Translations under genes and position numbers: made by a program
Source of the DNA: a virus
Direction: 5' to 3' (one strand)
Length of the DNA: 24,381 nt
Virus record (IMG/VR): IMGVR_UViG_3300020281_000125
Span: 1-24,381 of that record
The notes under the pieces: generated by a model
The model's database searches: none
The model's input: the letters and a program-made list of their open reading frames with translations, nothing else
Told to the model about the DNA's origin: nothing
Part shown: in pieces, positions 7,910 through 15,581 of the stretch
Numbering within the stretch: the first letter of the stretch is position 1
Layout of the letters: each line of letters begins with the position of its first letter

Positions 7910-7914
7910 CTATC

Positions 7915-8535
7915 ATGATGGCAACTCATACAAATAAAGACTCAAGACACATAATGCACGTAATTAAACCTGACTCTATAGGCGCAGAGATTGGAGTTTG
8001 GATGGGTAATACCTCAACACAGTTTCTAAAAAAAGGTCTTAAAAAGTTTTATATGGTTGATGCATATTCTGTAGAACCTTACAAAGAAAATACAGAAATG
8101 TCTTACCAAGAATATCTGGCAAAATATCAGCCAATTACTGGAGAGATTGCAGAAGCAGGATTTCAAAAGTTTTATGATAGAGTTTATAATGAAATTAAAG
8201 AAAGATTTAGGACTGTACCAGAAGCCGAAATATGTAGAATGACTTCAGATGAATGGTTTGAACAATTTATGGCAGCAAAAGGACATGGTAATGATGAGAT
8301 GCTTGATTGGATTTATATTGATGGTGATCATTCATATGAAGGCTGTTTAAAAGATTTGGAGAATGCACTTAATGTTGTACGACAAGGTGGATTAATTTTA
8401 GGTGATGACTATGGATGGCCGAATGCAAAATGGTTTAAACCCGGTGTAACAAAAGCTGTTGATGAATTTATAAATAAACATAACTTAACTAAAATGCTTA
8501 GACATGGCGAAACACAATACGAGATAAGAATATGA
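7915..8535 (+). CDS. Class I SAM-dependent methyltransferase
   Basis: 206 residues (ATG 7915 or 7918). The Rossmann methyltransferase motifs are clear: SAM-binding GAEIGVWMGNTS (residues ~23-34), acidic post-strand-2 VDAYS, and DWIYIDGDHSYEGCLKDLE followed by GGLILGDDYG, which is the Methyltransf_24/TylF-like arrangement with a metal-binding Asp-His. Such enzymes O-methylate sugars. Between a glycosyltransferase and the RuBisCO-like gene, a sugar-modifying role is likely. Its stop overlaps the next ATG. Confidence 0.85.
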   Translation: MMATHTNKDSRHIMHVIKPDSIGAEIGVWMGNTSTQFLKKGLKKFYMVDAYSVEPYKENTEMSYQEYLAKYQPITGEIAEAGFQKFYDRVYNEIKERFRTVPEAEICRMTSDEWFEQFMAAKGHGNDEMLDWIYIDGDHSYEGCLKDLENALNVVRQGGLILGDDYGWPNAKWFKPGVTKAVDEFINKHNLTKMLRHGETQYEIRI

Positions 8536-9677
8536 GTAATACAAGTCCATTTCCTGATCTACCAGTCACCAACACATGGCAGCCGCCTGAGGTAACTGAA
8601 CCAATAAAAAGGTACACTGTCACATACGAAGTTGATGGTCCAGATATTCCAAAGATTGCACATGAAATTGCAATAGGTCAAAGTATTGGTAATCCTAATA
8701 TAAGATCGGAAATAGAAAACTCTCCAAACATAAAAGATTATGCAGCAAATATAGAAAGCATAGATGGCAACATAGTTAAAATAAGTTTTAATAGAAATGC
8801 TTTTATTTGGCCTAATGTAAATCAACTCATGTGTATTATTATGGGAGGTCATACTGACATACTAGGAGTTGATAGATGTAGAGTACTAGATATTGATATT
8901 GAAATCAAGACAGATGGACCTGTTTTAGGTATGTCAGGTTGGAAAGATAGATTAGATGCTCATAATCGACCACTATTTGGTGCTATAATAAAACCAAAGT
9001 CCGGTTTAAATATGGAACAATACATGTCCATAGTTAAAGACATGGTCTACGGTGGTGCAGATTTTATTAAAGAAGATGAAATCATGGCACATAATTTATA
9101 CTTACCACTTGAAAAAAGAGTAGAGGCTGTTGAGCACTTAAAGAATATATCAGGCTGGAAAGGTTTCTTTGCGTACTGTATAAATGCGGATCCTATGGAA
9201 TTAATAGCTAATATTAAAAAGATTTATTATCATACTTGCACACCAAACGTTATTGGTGGCTGTCATATTAATTTTTGGTCTGGATTAGGTGCATATACAT
9301 CAGCAAGAGGATTCGATATTGCAACACACTACCAACGTTCAGGTATTAGAATATTAACTGATCCAAGTAACAAATATTCTTTAGCTTGGCCAGTGTTAGT
9401 GAAACTTGGCTGTATGGCAGGAGTTGACAGTATGCATGTTGGTATGTTAGGCGGATACTATCCAGAAGGTGAAAGTGAAGAAGAAACATTAGAAGCAATT
9501 AAAATATGTCAGAAATATGATGTGATTCCCTCATTAAGTTGTGGTATGAATCCAGTCCTTGCAAGAGAAATAAAAGAAAGAATAGGTAATAACTGGATGG
9601 CATCAGTTGGAGGATGGCTACATACAGGTGATAGCCTAATTAAAAAAGTAAAAGAGATGAGTGAAAGTTTGAATTAA
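8532..9677 (+). CDS. RuBisCO-like protein (form IV-type large-subunit homologue)
   Basis: 381 residues. The RuBisCO large-chain barrel is recognisable: FGAIIKPKSGL (Lys154 and Lys156, equal to spinach K175/K177), GGADFIKEDE (Lys180, Asp182, Glu183, equal to carbamylated K201 and metal ligands D203/E204), DSMHVGML (His302, equal to H327), PSLSCGMNP (Ser336, equal to S379) and SVGGWLH (phosphate-loop Gly pair). Missing are loop-6 Lys334 (Tyr309 here), the H294/R295 pair (region reads LTDPSN) and N123 (Gly in MGGHTD). True carboxylase activity is therefore unlikely; an enolase, isomerase or decarboxylase acting on a sugar phosphate fits known RuBisCO-like proteins. It overlaps its neighbours by ATGA/TAATGA, so it belongs to the glycan operon. 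Shorter than RuBisCO (~470). Confidence 0.9.
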   Translation: MSNTSPFPDLPVTNTWQPPEVTEPIKRYTVTYEVDGPDIPKIAHEIAIGQSIGNPNIRSEIENSPNIKDYAANIESIDGNIVKISFNRNAFIWPNVNQLMCIIMGGHTDILGVDRCRVLDIDIEIKTDGPVLGMSGWKDRLDAHNRPLFGAIIKPKSGLNMEQYMSIVKDMVYGGADFIKEDEIMAHNLYLPLEKRVEAVEHLKNISGWKGFFAYCINADPMELIANIKKIYYHTCTPNVIGGCHINFWSGLGAYTSARGFDIATHYQRSGIRILTDPSNKYSLAWPVLVKLGCMAGVDSMHVGMLGGYYPEGESEEETLEAIKICQKYDVIPSLSCGMNPVLAREIKERIGNNWMASVGGWLHTGDSLIKKVKEMSESLN

Positions 9678-10408
9678 TGAAATTAATTATGCCGATGGCA
9701 GGAAATGGCCAGCGTTTTTTTGATGATGGATACGACTTACCTAAACCTTTAATAGACATAAATGGTAAACCTATGTTTAAGAGAGTTATTGATAACTTGC
9801 ACTTAGACAATGTTAATCCTTGGTTTATAATTAGGCAAGATCATATTGATGACTATGAAATTGATAAAAGAATACGTGAATATTATCCAGATGCACACAT
9901 AATAATAACTCCAAGTCTTACTGAAGGTGCAGCTTGCACAGTAAGATTAGCAACAAATTTATTTGGTGGTGAAGAAATGATGGTTGCAAACTGTGATCAA
10001 CTTATGGTTTGGAATCATAAAGAATTTTATAAAAAAATACAAACTGGTTTATACCCCGGTGGATTAATACCAGTATTCTTACCTGATCATAACGAACCAA
10101 TACACAGTTATGTTGAATTAGATAATTATAATAATTTACTTCAAGTTAAAGAAAAAGAAATAATTGGACCACTTGCTACAGTAGGTGTATATTATTTCGT
10201 AGATGAAGTTGATTTTATAAGAGCACATAATAAACAAAAAGATGCTAATGATAGAGTAAATAATGAGTTCTACTTAGCTCCTGTTTACAACTACCTTGAA
10301 GAAAATGTTGGAGTTTTTGAAATAGAAAAAATGATAGGTATAGGAACACCACAAGAGCTTAATGCTTTAAAGAATAGTGAGTGGTGGGATAGATTGGATA
10401 GTTTATAA
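9677..10408 (+). CDS. Sugar nucleotidyltransferase (NTP_transferase family)
   Basis: 243 residues. Residues 2-30 hold the nucleotide-binding signature MPMAGNGQRFF...LPKPLIDINGKPM (G-x-G-x-RF followed by KPL). A metal-site Asp is seen in VANCDQLMVW, and NNEFYLAPVYN and MIGIGTPQEL match sugar-phosphate nucleotidyltransferases that activate a sugar 1-phosphate to NDP-sugar. It directly follows the RuBisCO-like gene (shared A of TAATGA), so it is a candidate for activating whatever sugar phosphate that protein makes. This link is inferred from position. Confidence 0.88.
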   Translation: MKLIMPMAGNGQRFFDDGYDLPKPLIDINGKPMFKRVIDNLHLDNVNPWFIIRQDHIDDYEIDKRIREYYPDAHIIITPSLTEGAACTVRLATNLFGGEEMMVANCDQLMVWNHKEFYKKIQTGLYPGGLIPVFLPDHNEPIHSYVELDNYNNLLQVKEKEIIGPLATVGVYYFVDEVDFIRAHNKQKDANDRVNNEFYLAPVYNYLEENVGVFEIEKMIGIGTPQELNALKNSEWWDRLDSL

Positions 10409-11139
10409 TGAAAGCTGCGATTTGTATATCTGGTGTTGCCAGAGGTAATGTTAAAAGAAATGTTGGTCATTTACAGAAAGCATTTCCTGATATTCCAATA
10501 TTTTATTCTTCATGGAATGAAACAAAAAATAATATATCAGAAAAATATAATTCATCATATTATCCAGAACCACAAATGCACTATAATCCATGGTGTGAGT
10601 GTGTAACTGATAATCCTCATCCAAAATATCACGCATATAAAAAAGAATTTATTAACAAGACTGGAATATCTCATCAAGGTAAGTTATTAAATGCTACAAA
10701 ACAATTAATCGCTCATGCATACCAATTAGATGATCTACCTGAAGAATATGATATGATTATTAGAACTAGGTGGGACACTATCGTATCAGATCGTGCAGAC
10801 TATACTAATTATTTAAAAGATTCTTATGAAAAAAATATGGCTATAGGATTTGCCATAAGAGGTGGAAGATGGATTTATTTAAATAAATTTAAAGATATAG
10901 AACATGTTTATATTACTGAAACTACAGATCAAATGTGGAGTCGTGACTGGGCATGGTGGTTAAATGATAACTTAATATTCCATCCAAGAAAATTGTATGA
11001 TACAAAAAAAGTATTTCAATTACATGAAGAAAAAAAATTATGGCCTGCTGAATATGGATGGTACCAGATATTAAGTATCGATGATAATCATCATTGTGTG
11101 TACGGTGGTGCAGCTCTTGAAAAGTTTTCATATGCTTAA
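10408..11139 (+). CDS. Putative glycosyltransferase, RTRWD type
   Basis: 243 residues; starts in the TAATG overlap with the nucleotidyltransferase gene. N-terminus AAICISGVARG resembles the first strand of surface-glycan transferases, and YDMIIRTRWDTIVSD around residues 114-128 is the R-x-R-x-D pattern used as donor-site motif in WavE-type and capsule transferases. The C-terminal part (WYQILSIDDNHHCVYGGAALEKF) is aromatic and His-rich. The specific substrate cannot be told. Confidence 0.65.
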   Translation: MKAAICISGVARGNVKRNVGHLQKAFPDIPIFYSSWNETKNNISEKYNSSYYPEPQMHYNPWCECVTDNPHPKYHAYKKEFINKTGISHQGKLLNATKQLIAHAYQLDDLPEEYDMIIRTRWDTIVSDRADYTNYLKDSYEKNMAIGFAIRGGRWIYLNKFKDIEHVYITETTDQMWSRDWAWWLNDNLIFHPRKLYDTKKVFQLHEEKKLWPAEYGWYQILSIDDNHHCVYGGAALEKFSYA

Positions 11140-11557
11140 TACATTACTTAAAAGGTATAAATCAAGACGTGAAATTTATGCTGACTTTTACGAAAAAGAA
11201 TTACTTCAGTATCGTCATAAACCTATTAATTTATTACAAGTAGGTGTTGAAAATAGTATTCCAGCATTACATAAGTTTCTACTTAGAGCAAACATTTACT
11301 GTATTGATAAATTTGATAGAGTTGAGCCAAAAAGATTTAAATTTTTAGAAAATACAAGAGTATTTTGGTCAAGATGTGACATTGATGACGAGTATAAAAT
11401 TAAAGAAATGATGACAGAAATTTGGAATAAACCAAGATTTGATATTATAATAGATAATAGTAGTAATTTTGCAAATACTAGATTTAATTTTTTAAAAAAA
11501 TATTGTATAGGTAATTATTATATTGAAGAAGGTGATGAAGTTAGGATAGCAATATGA
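11132..11557 (+). CDS. Reduced methyltransferase-like protein
   Basis: 141 residues from ATG 11132, overlapping the previous gene by 8 nt. The sequence follows a TylF/cephalosporin-hydroxylase-like Rossmann order: YADFYEKELLQYRHKPINLLQVGVE (motif I region), IYCIDKFD and FDIIIDNSSNFANTRFNFL. In active relatives the last motif reads IDDGSH; here the second Asp and the His are lost (DNSSN), and the SAM loop lacks the usual Gly-x-Gly. It is also short, so it may be inactive or a divergent partner. Confidence 0.55.
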   Translation: MLNTLLKRYKSRREIYADFYEKELLQYRHKPINLLQVGVENSIPALHKFLLRANIYCIDKFDRVEPKRFKFLENTRVFWSRCDIDDEYKIKEMMTEIWNKPRFDIIIDNSSNFANTRFNFLKKYCIGNYYIEEGDEVRIAI

Positions 11558-12252
11558 AAGCATTCGCGATAGTTGTACCAGATAATAAGACTTCAATGGC
11601 CGGATTTGCTGAGCTTCAAGACAGTTATGATAAGTATGGTCATAAAGACGGCTTAGAAATGCATGAAGCCGTACCGGTCGACAAGGTAGAACTAATAGCA
11701 GGTGGTAATGGTCTGACTTGGAACTATCCATGGGAAGGAAAAGTATCAGATATAAAGAGTGGATTAATTAAATCTGCTTACCCAACAGCAGATAAACGTA
11801 AACGTATTTCTTGTTTTATGAGTCACTGGTATCTTTGGCAAAAGTGTGTAAAACTTGATGAAATGATATTAATTTTGGAACATGATTCTCGTCTTATAAA
11901 AAAATTACCAGCAGACAGCACGTTTGCAAGAGCACCATACGATATCATTGGCATTAATGATCCATCAATGGCAACACGTAAATCAAAAGTATATCACGAC
12001 ATGATATTAGAAAGAGAAGACTTTTTTCAACCTGTACCAAGAATAGATGAGTTTAATATTCCACAAGGTCTGGCTGGTAATTCAGCTTATGTAATAAAAC
12101 CAGAAGGTGCACAGCACATGCTTAACTTAGCAAATGAATACGGTATGTGGCCAAATGACGCATTAATGTGTTATCAGCTTGTGCCAAAACTTGGTGTAAC
12201 ACGTAACTTCTATACAAGAATACAAGGATTGAGGTCAACGACAACACTATGA
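11554..12252 (+). CDS. GT25-like glycosyltransferase (first of a tandem pair)
   Basis: 232 residues, ATGA overlap with the previous gene. The GT25 (LPS galactosyltransferase) core is visible: RISCFMSHWYLWQKCVKLDEMILILEHDSRL, with the conserved CxxSH...W pattern and the ExD donor motif (EHD), and then AGNSAYVIKPEGAQHML. These enzymes add hexoses to surface glycans. The next gene carries the same motifs, so a local duplication followed by divergence is likely. Confidence 0.85.
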   Translation: MKAFAIVVPDNKTSMAGFAELQDSYDKYGHKDGLEMHEAVPVDKVELIAGGNGLTWNYPWEGKVSDIKSGLIKSAYPTADKRKRISCFMSHWYLWQKCVKLDEMILILEHDSRLIKKLPADSTFARAPYDIIGINDPSMATRKSKVYHDMILEREDFFQPVPRIDEFNIPQGLAGNSAYVIKPEGAQHMLNLANEYGMWPNDALMCYQLVPKLGVTRNFYTRIQGLRSTTTL

Positions 12253-12890
12253 AGATGTATGTAATAACAATAATGGAAAACGAGAGATCTGTACAAGTTG
12301 CTGACAGATGTGTTAAGAGTGGATTGGTCTTTGGTTATAAGATTAAAAAACATAAAGCCTATAGTCCACAAAACTGTGATGTATATGAAGAGTTAAAAAA
12401 GCTTAAATATCCAGAAGCGCTATTTCATGAAAAATATAGTAGACCAGAAAATTGTATAGCAGGTTTTTTAAGTCATCATAGTTTATGGCAGAAATGTGTA
12501 AGATCTAAAGAACCAATAGTAATATTTGAGCATGATGCAGTATTAGTTGGTGACATACCACAGATGATGATGTTTGATATACTAAACTTAGGTAAACCAT
12601 CATACGGTAAGTTTAACACTCCATCGTATATAGGTTACGGATCATTAGTTTCAAAACCATATTTCCCTGGTGCACACGCATATAGATTAACTCCAAAAGG
12701 TGCACAACAACTAATTGATGAATGTGTATTCAGCGCAGGTCCTACTGACATATACATACACTCTAGTAAATTTACTTTAGGTGAGTACTATCCTTGGCCA
12801 GCAGAAGCAAGAGATAGTTTTACAACAATACAACAAAAAGCAGGTTGCTACGCAAAGCATAATTATGGCGAATCCTACGAAATTATATGA
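12249..12890 (+). CDS. GT25-like glycosyltransferase (second of a tandem pair)
   Basis: 213 residues, ATGA overlap. CIAGFLSHHSLWQKCVRSKEPIVIFEHDAVLVGD mirrors the motif block of the preceding gene, including SHxxLWQKCV and EHD, and GAHAYRLTPKGAQQLIDE matches its Ala-Tyr...GAQ segment. DIYIHSSKF near the end is the expected Asp-containing acceptor segment. Probably adds a different sugar of the same glycan. The stop lies inside the start of the next gene. Confidence 0.85.
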   Translation: MKMYVITIMENERSVQVADRCVKSGLVFGYKIKKHKAYSPQNCDVYEELKKLKYPEALFHEKYSRPENCIAGFLSHHSLWQKCVRSKEPIVIFEHDAVLVGDIPQMMMFDILNLGKPSYGKFNTPSYIGYGSLVSKPYFPGAHAYRLTPKGAQQLIDECVFSAGPTDIYIHSSKFTLGEYYPWPAEARDSFTTIQQKAGCYAKHNYGESYEII

Positions 12891-13515
12891 TGAAGCTTTT
12901 TTAACTGGCTGTGATAAACACCATGAATGGTTTTTAGAATGGTTCATTACTAATTATAAAAAGCACTTAAAGACTCCACTTATATTTGCAGATTTTGGAT
13001 TATCTGAGACTGCTCTTTCTTATGTTAAAAAGAACGTGCATGCAGTTATGAATGTAACTAAGTCGCCTGAAAAAGGCTGGTTTAAAAAACCATTGTCAAT
13101 GCTATGTTGTCCTTCAAAAAAGACTGTTTGGATAGACATGGACTGCGAGATACGTGAAGATATTAGTAACATATTTAAATTATTAGAGCCAAAAAAATTA
13201 AACATGGTTGAGGATAAACCATGGACAAAAAGACGAAATGAAGTATGGCATAACTCTGGTATTGTAGGATTTATAGATAAACCTGTAATATTAACTCAAT
13301 GGGCGCAGCAAGTGAAAGCAAAACCAGAAGTTGGCGATCAAGAAGTTTTACATTCAATGTTGAATCCTATTACAAAGATCGGTGCAATTAATGACTTACC
13401 TAACGAGTACAATGTTATGAGAATACAAACTGAGCTAGATAACTATAATGGTAAAATAAAAGTCATGCACTGGACTGGAAAGAAAGGTAAAGAAAAGATT
13501 AGGAGTATGTTATGA
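12865..13515 (+). CDS. GT8-like glycosyltransferase
   Basis: 216 residues from ATG 12865; an upstream in-frame start at 12781 would overlap the previous gene by 110 nt and has no support. TVWIDMDCEIREDISNIFKLL contains the DxD donor motif (DMD) and VWHNSGIVGFIDKP is the GT8-type NxG segment, with GDQEVLHSML and VMHWTGKKGKEK closing the active site (late His/Lys). A GT-A transferase in the same glycan pathway as its neighbours. Confidence 0.78.
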   Translation: MANPTKLYDEAFLTGCDKHHEWFLEWFITNYKKHLKTPLIFADFGLSETALSYVKKNVHAVMNVTKSPEKGWFKKPLSMLCCPSKKTVWIDMDCEIREDISNIFKLLEPKKLNMVEDKPWTKRRNEVWHNSGIVGFIDKPVILTQWAQQVKAKPEVGDQEVLHSMLNPITKIGAINDLPNEYNVMRIQTELDNYNGKIKVMHWTGKKGKEKIRSML

Positions 13516-14129
13516 AAGTAGTTCATATAATAGGTAATGGTGATCAAGCAAGCTTGTTTCATAAAGAACAGCGCAATGGAATGAAGTTAACATGTAATAT
13601 TCCACCTTGGCCAGTTGCAGGTGCCTATGGAACTATCATGGTTGATTTTAAAATGATGCGTGCATTGCATGAAGGTTCGCTTACTATCCCCGGTGATTGG
13701 ATATTAGGAATGAGACCAAAAATTTGGATGGATCAACAACCAACCTTTTATGTAAAACACTCAGCTCAAGTAAAAGAATTTTATACAGTACTTCCTAAGT
13801 ATGTGGCAAACTACACAGACTTTAATTGTGGTCACATGGCAGTACACTACGCAGCAAATAAAGTTAAAGCAGAAGAGATACATATGTACGGCTTTGATTC
13901 TATATTCGACTTTAATCTTAGAAGCTGTTCTGATTTCTATCTTAACTCAGATCGAGGAAATTCTAATAATCATAGGTTAGCAAATAACTGGAGACCAGTT
14001 TGGCAGAACATGTTTAAAGAATTTCCAAACACTAAGTTCATAATGCACCATATTCATGATGCAATTAAGTTTCCAGTATCTGATAACGTCTCAGTAAAAA
14101 CGTATGAATCCAAAGCAAAAATGGATTGA
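13512..14129 (+). CDS. Sialyltransferase-like (GT29/GT42-type) protein
   Basis: 205 residues, ATGA overlap. HIIGNGDQASLF at the N-terminus resembles the GNG donor loop of sialyltransferase-like enzymes, and CGHMAVHYAANKVKAEEIHMYGFDS resembles the S/CG-x-x-A...EI.LYGfD block of GT29/GT42 and MptE-like families. A late HHIHD could supply the catalytic His. Last gene of the glycan cluster, followed by a new promoter. The donor sugar cannot be told and a non-transferase role remains possible. Confidence 0.55.
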   Translation: MKVVHIIGNGDQASLFHKEQRNGMKLTCNIPPWPVAGAYGTIMVDFKMMRALHEGSLTIPGDWILGMRPKIWMDQQPTFYVKHSAQVKEFYTVLPKYVANYTDFNCGHMAVHYAANKVKAEEIHMYGFDSIFDFNLRSCSDFYLNSDRGNSNNHRLANNWRPVWQNMFKEFPNTKFIMHHIHDAIKFPVSDNVSVKTYESKAKMD

Positions 14130-14150
14130 TCTCATTAGAAAAAATAACTG

Positions 14151-14179
14151 TTTACAAACAGCAAAAAATAGTATAGAAT
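14151..14179 (+). promoter_or_regulatory. Sigma70-like promoter (TTTACA, 17 bp, TAGAAT)
   Basis: -35 TTTACA 14151-14156, 17 bp, -10 TAGAAT 14174-14179. A TATAAATA octamer lies directly after it at 14185-14192, so early and late starts could both operate here. Confidence 0.8.
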
Positions 14180-14184
14180 AGTAC

Positions 14185-14192
14185 TATAAATA
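14185..14192 (+). promoter_or_regulatory. TATAAATA octamer (possible late promoter)
   Basis: Exact match to the T4 late-promoter octamer in the intergenic region upstream of the 14251 gene, 5 bases downstream of a sigma70-like -10. The first three bases of the usual GTAATA extension are not present, and the octamer is also part of the shared leader CTATAAAT/A, so this one may be chance. Confidence 0.4.
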
Positions 14193-14201
14193 ATAAAAAA
14201 A

Positions 14202-14230
14202 GAAGGACAAGATAATAGTTCGAGTCCTTC
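14202..14230 (+). promoter_or_regulatory. Leader hairpin GAAGGAC/GTCCTTC
   Basis: A perfect 7-bp stem (14202-14208 with 14224-14230) around a 15-nt loop in the leader of the 14251 gene. The 5' arm contains AGAAGGA, the sequence that acts as ribosome site in the parallel leader at 15.38 kb; here it is hidden and a second site (CGGAGAT) precedes the ATG. It could affect mRNA stability or translation. Confidence 0.5.
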
Positions 14231-14250
14231 AATCATAAACGGAGATAAAT

Positions 14251-15297
14251 ATGCGAAATGCAAATGTAGTCCCTGTCACACAGGGTCGGTTCAATGATTC
14301 CGATTTAGAATTTCATAAGTCAATATACGAAAAAATTGGTAAAGATCTTTATCCTAAGATTTTCGGTCATCCAAAATTTAAAGGCATTAAACTATTCAAC
14401 ATGAATGAAGTTGACATGAATAATGAGTATGGTGGTCAAAAAGTCAGGTACCAAGATAATACTGCTTATAAGCGCATTCGTAAATGTATAGGTGAGACAG
14501 GTTATGACTTAACTAATCCTCCACCATGCATTGTAGATATGCCTACAAGAATGAAACCTATGGCTGATGGTCGTACTAGAACTGGTGTTTTAGAAGAGTT
14601 TAATTTTACAAACTTAATCGCTGCTGAATTTGATCCATTTACTGAGCAAGAATTTCTTGAGTTTGGTTTCATGGCAAATGAAGAACCATATCCTAAAGGA
14701 GTTGCTACTAAAAAAGACTTGATTTTTACAGTATCAAATATTATTAAAGCACTAGGTGATAAGATTACTTCTAATCAAATGCTCTTTAATATAATAACAG
14801 ATGAAGTTACAAAGCTTGCTCCTACTATTCGTAGCCTAACTAAAGCCGATAGAGATGAACTCATTCATCAATTAAAAAATGATAATATGATTGGAAATCA
14901 TGGTAAAGTTTTATCATTTAAGAATGGAACTGGTGTGACAAAGTGGTTAAAAGATCATGGATGTGCTGATACTGATAAAATGATGTATATACCAGTCACT
15001 ACTTGGGCACCAAAAGCAATGGAAAAAATAATAAATGCTGTCAAAGATAACCCTGAGAAAAAAGAATTTAGGGTGGTGTGTCATGGTAGTGTTTTAGAAT
15101 CATCTGCTCCAGTTAAAGATTGGTATGATAGATGTACTAACTTTGATAAGACATTCAAATCGCATCTTGAAGATATTGCTTTAATATCACATAATAAAAA
15201 CTACACTCTTGATTCTAGGATCAAAATTTATGGTACAATACCTATGGTAAATGTCGATAATATACCAATGGGATGTATCTATAAATTCCAGAAATAA
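14251..15297 (+). CDS. ParB/Srx-like fold phage protein
   Basis: 348 residues, behind its own promoter. Around residues 90-130, PPCIVDMPTRMKPMADGRTRTGVLEEF resembles the ParB/sulfiredoxin-type motif in which DGRxR follows a strand and a helix starts. ParB-like domains in phages act as nucleases or CTP-dependent DNA-binding switches. The rest (TRMxPM..., helical middle with many Lys, a C-terminal strand-rich part) is not recognised. The role is uncertain; a strong private promoter and terminator mean it is a single-gene unit. Confidence 0.55.
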   Translation: MRNANVVPVTQGRFNDSDLEFHKSIYEKIGKDLYPKIFGHPKFKGIKLFNMNEVDMNNEYGGQKVRYQDNTAYKRIRKCIGETGYDLTNPPPCIVDMPTRMKPMADGRTRTGVLEEFNFTNLIAAEFDPFTEQEFLEFGFMANEEPYPKGVATKKDLIFTVSNIIKALGDKITSNQMLFNIITDEVTKLAPTIRSLTKADRDELIHQLKNDNMIGNHGKVLSFKNGTGVTKWLKDHGCADTDKMMYIPVTTWAPKAMEKIINAVKDNPEKKEFRVVCHGSVLESSAPVKDWYDRCTNFDKTFKSHLEDIALISHNKNYTLDSRIKIYGTIPMVNVDNIPMGCIYKFQK

Positions 15298-15301
15298 TAT
15301 A

Positions 15302-15328
15302 AAAAAGTGCACTTTTTGTGCACTTTTT
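15302..15328 (+). terminator. Rho-independent terminator
   Basis: AAAAAGTGCAC at 15302-15312 pairs perfectly with GTGCACTTTTT at 15318-15328 around a TTTTT loop; the T-run follows the GC-rich part of the stem. It lies 5 bases after the stop of the 14251 gene and just before the next promoter. The A-tract/T-tract symmetry means it could work on both strands. Confidence 0.9.
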
Positions 15329-15330
15329 CC

Positions 15331-15359
15331 TTTACAAGTCATTAAAAATAGTGTATAAT
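15331..15359 (+). promoter_or_regulatory. Sigma70-like promoter (TTTACA, 17 bp, TATAAT)
   Basis: -35 TTTACA 15331-15336, 17 bp, consensus -10 TATAAT 15354-15359. The leader CTATAAAATGAAAAAAGAAG is a near copy of the one after the 1629 promoter. Confidence 0.87.
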
Positions 15360-15392
15360 AGATCTATAAAATGAAAAAAGAAGGAGTTAAAA

Positions 15393-15581
15393 ATGGCAAA
15401 AGTTAAGAGTTTAATGATGGATTTACAAGATGAGTTCTATTATAAGGCTGATAAAATCATGAAAGATTGTGAAGATCTTAGTGATGCTAAGACAAAAATC
15501 GAAGCATTAAGAGCTAAAGAGTATAATTGGATGGATTCCAATCTTGTTGAAAACGAGGTCGAGGACTACTACTATGCTTAA
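15393..15581 (+). CDS. Small acidic phage protein, unknown function
   Basis: 62 residues behind a strong site (AGAAGGAG). Helical and acidic (MDLQDEFYYKADKIMKDCEDL, then KIEALRAKEYNWM) ending in VEDYYYA. The end overlaps the SleB-like gene by 8 nt, so it may be translationally coupled to a lysis enzyme. Family not recognised. Confidence 0.7.
   Translation: MAKVKSLMMDLQDEFYYKADKIMKDCEDLSDAKTKIEALRAKEYNWMDSNLVENEVEDYYYA

Noticed and set aside
4126-8476. TATAAATA octamers inside genes near 4126, 5552 and 8469
   Set aside because: They lie within coding DNA of AT-rich genes with no gene start at the right distance, so chance matches are likely.
8532-9677. True CO2-fixing RuBisCO
   Set aside because: Loop-6 Lys, H294/R295 and N123 equivalents are missing and the protein is short, so only a RuBisCO-like role is supported.
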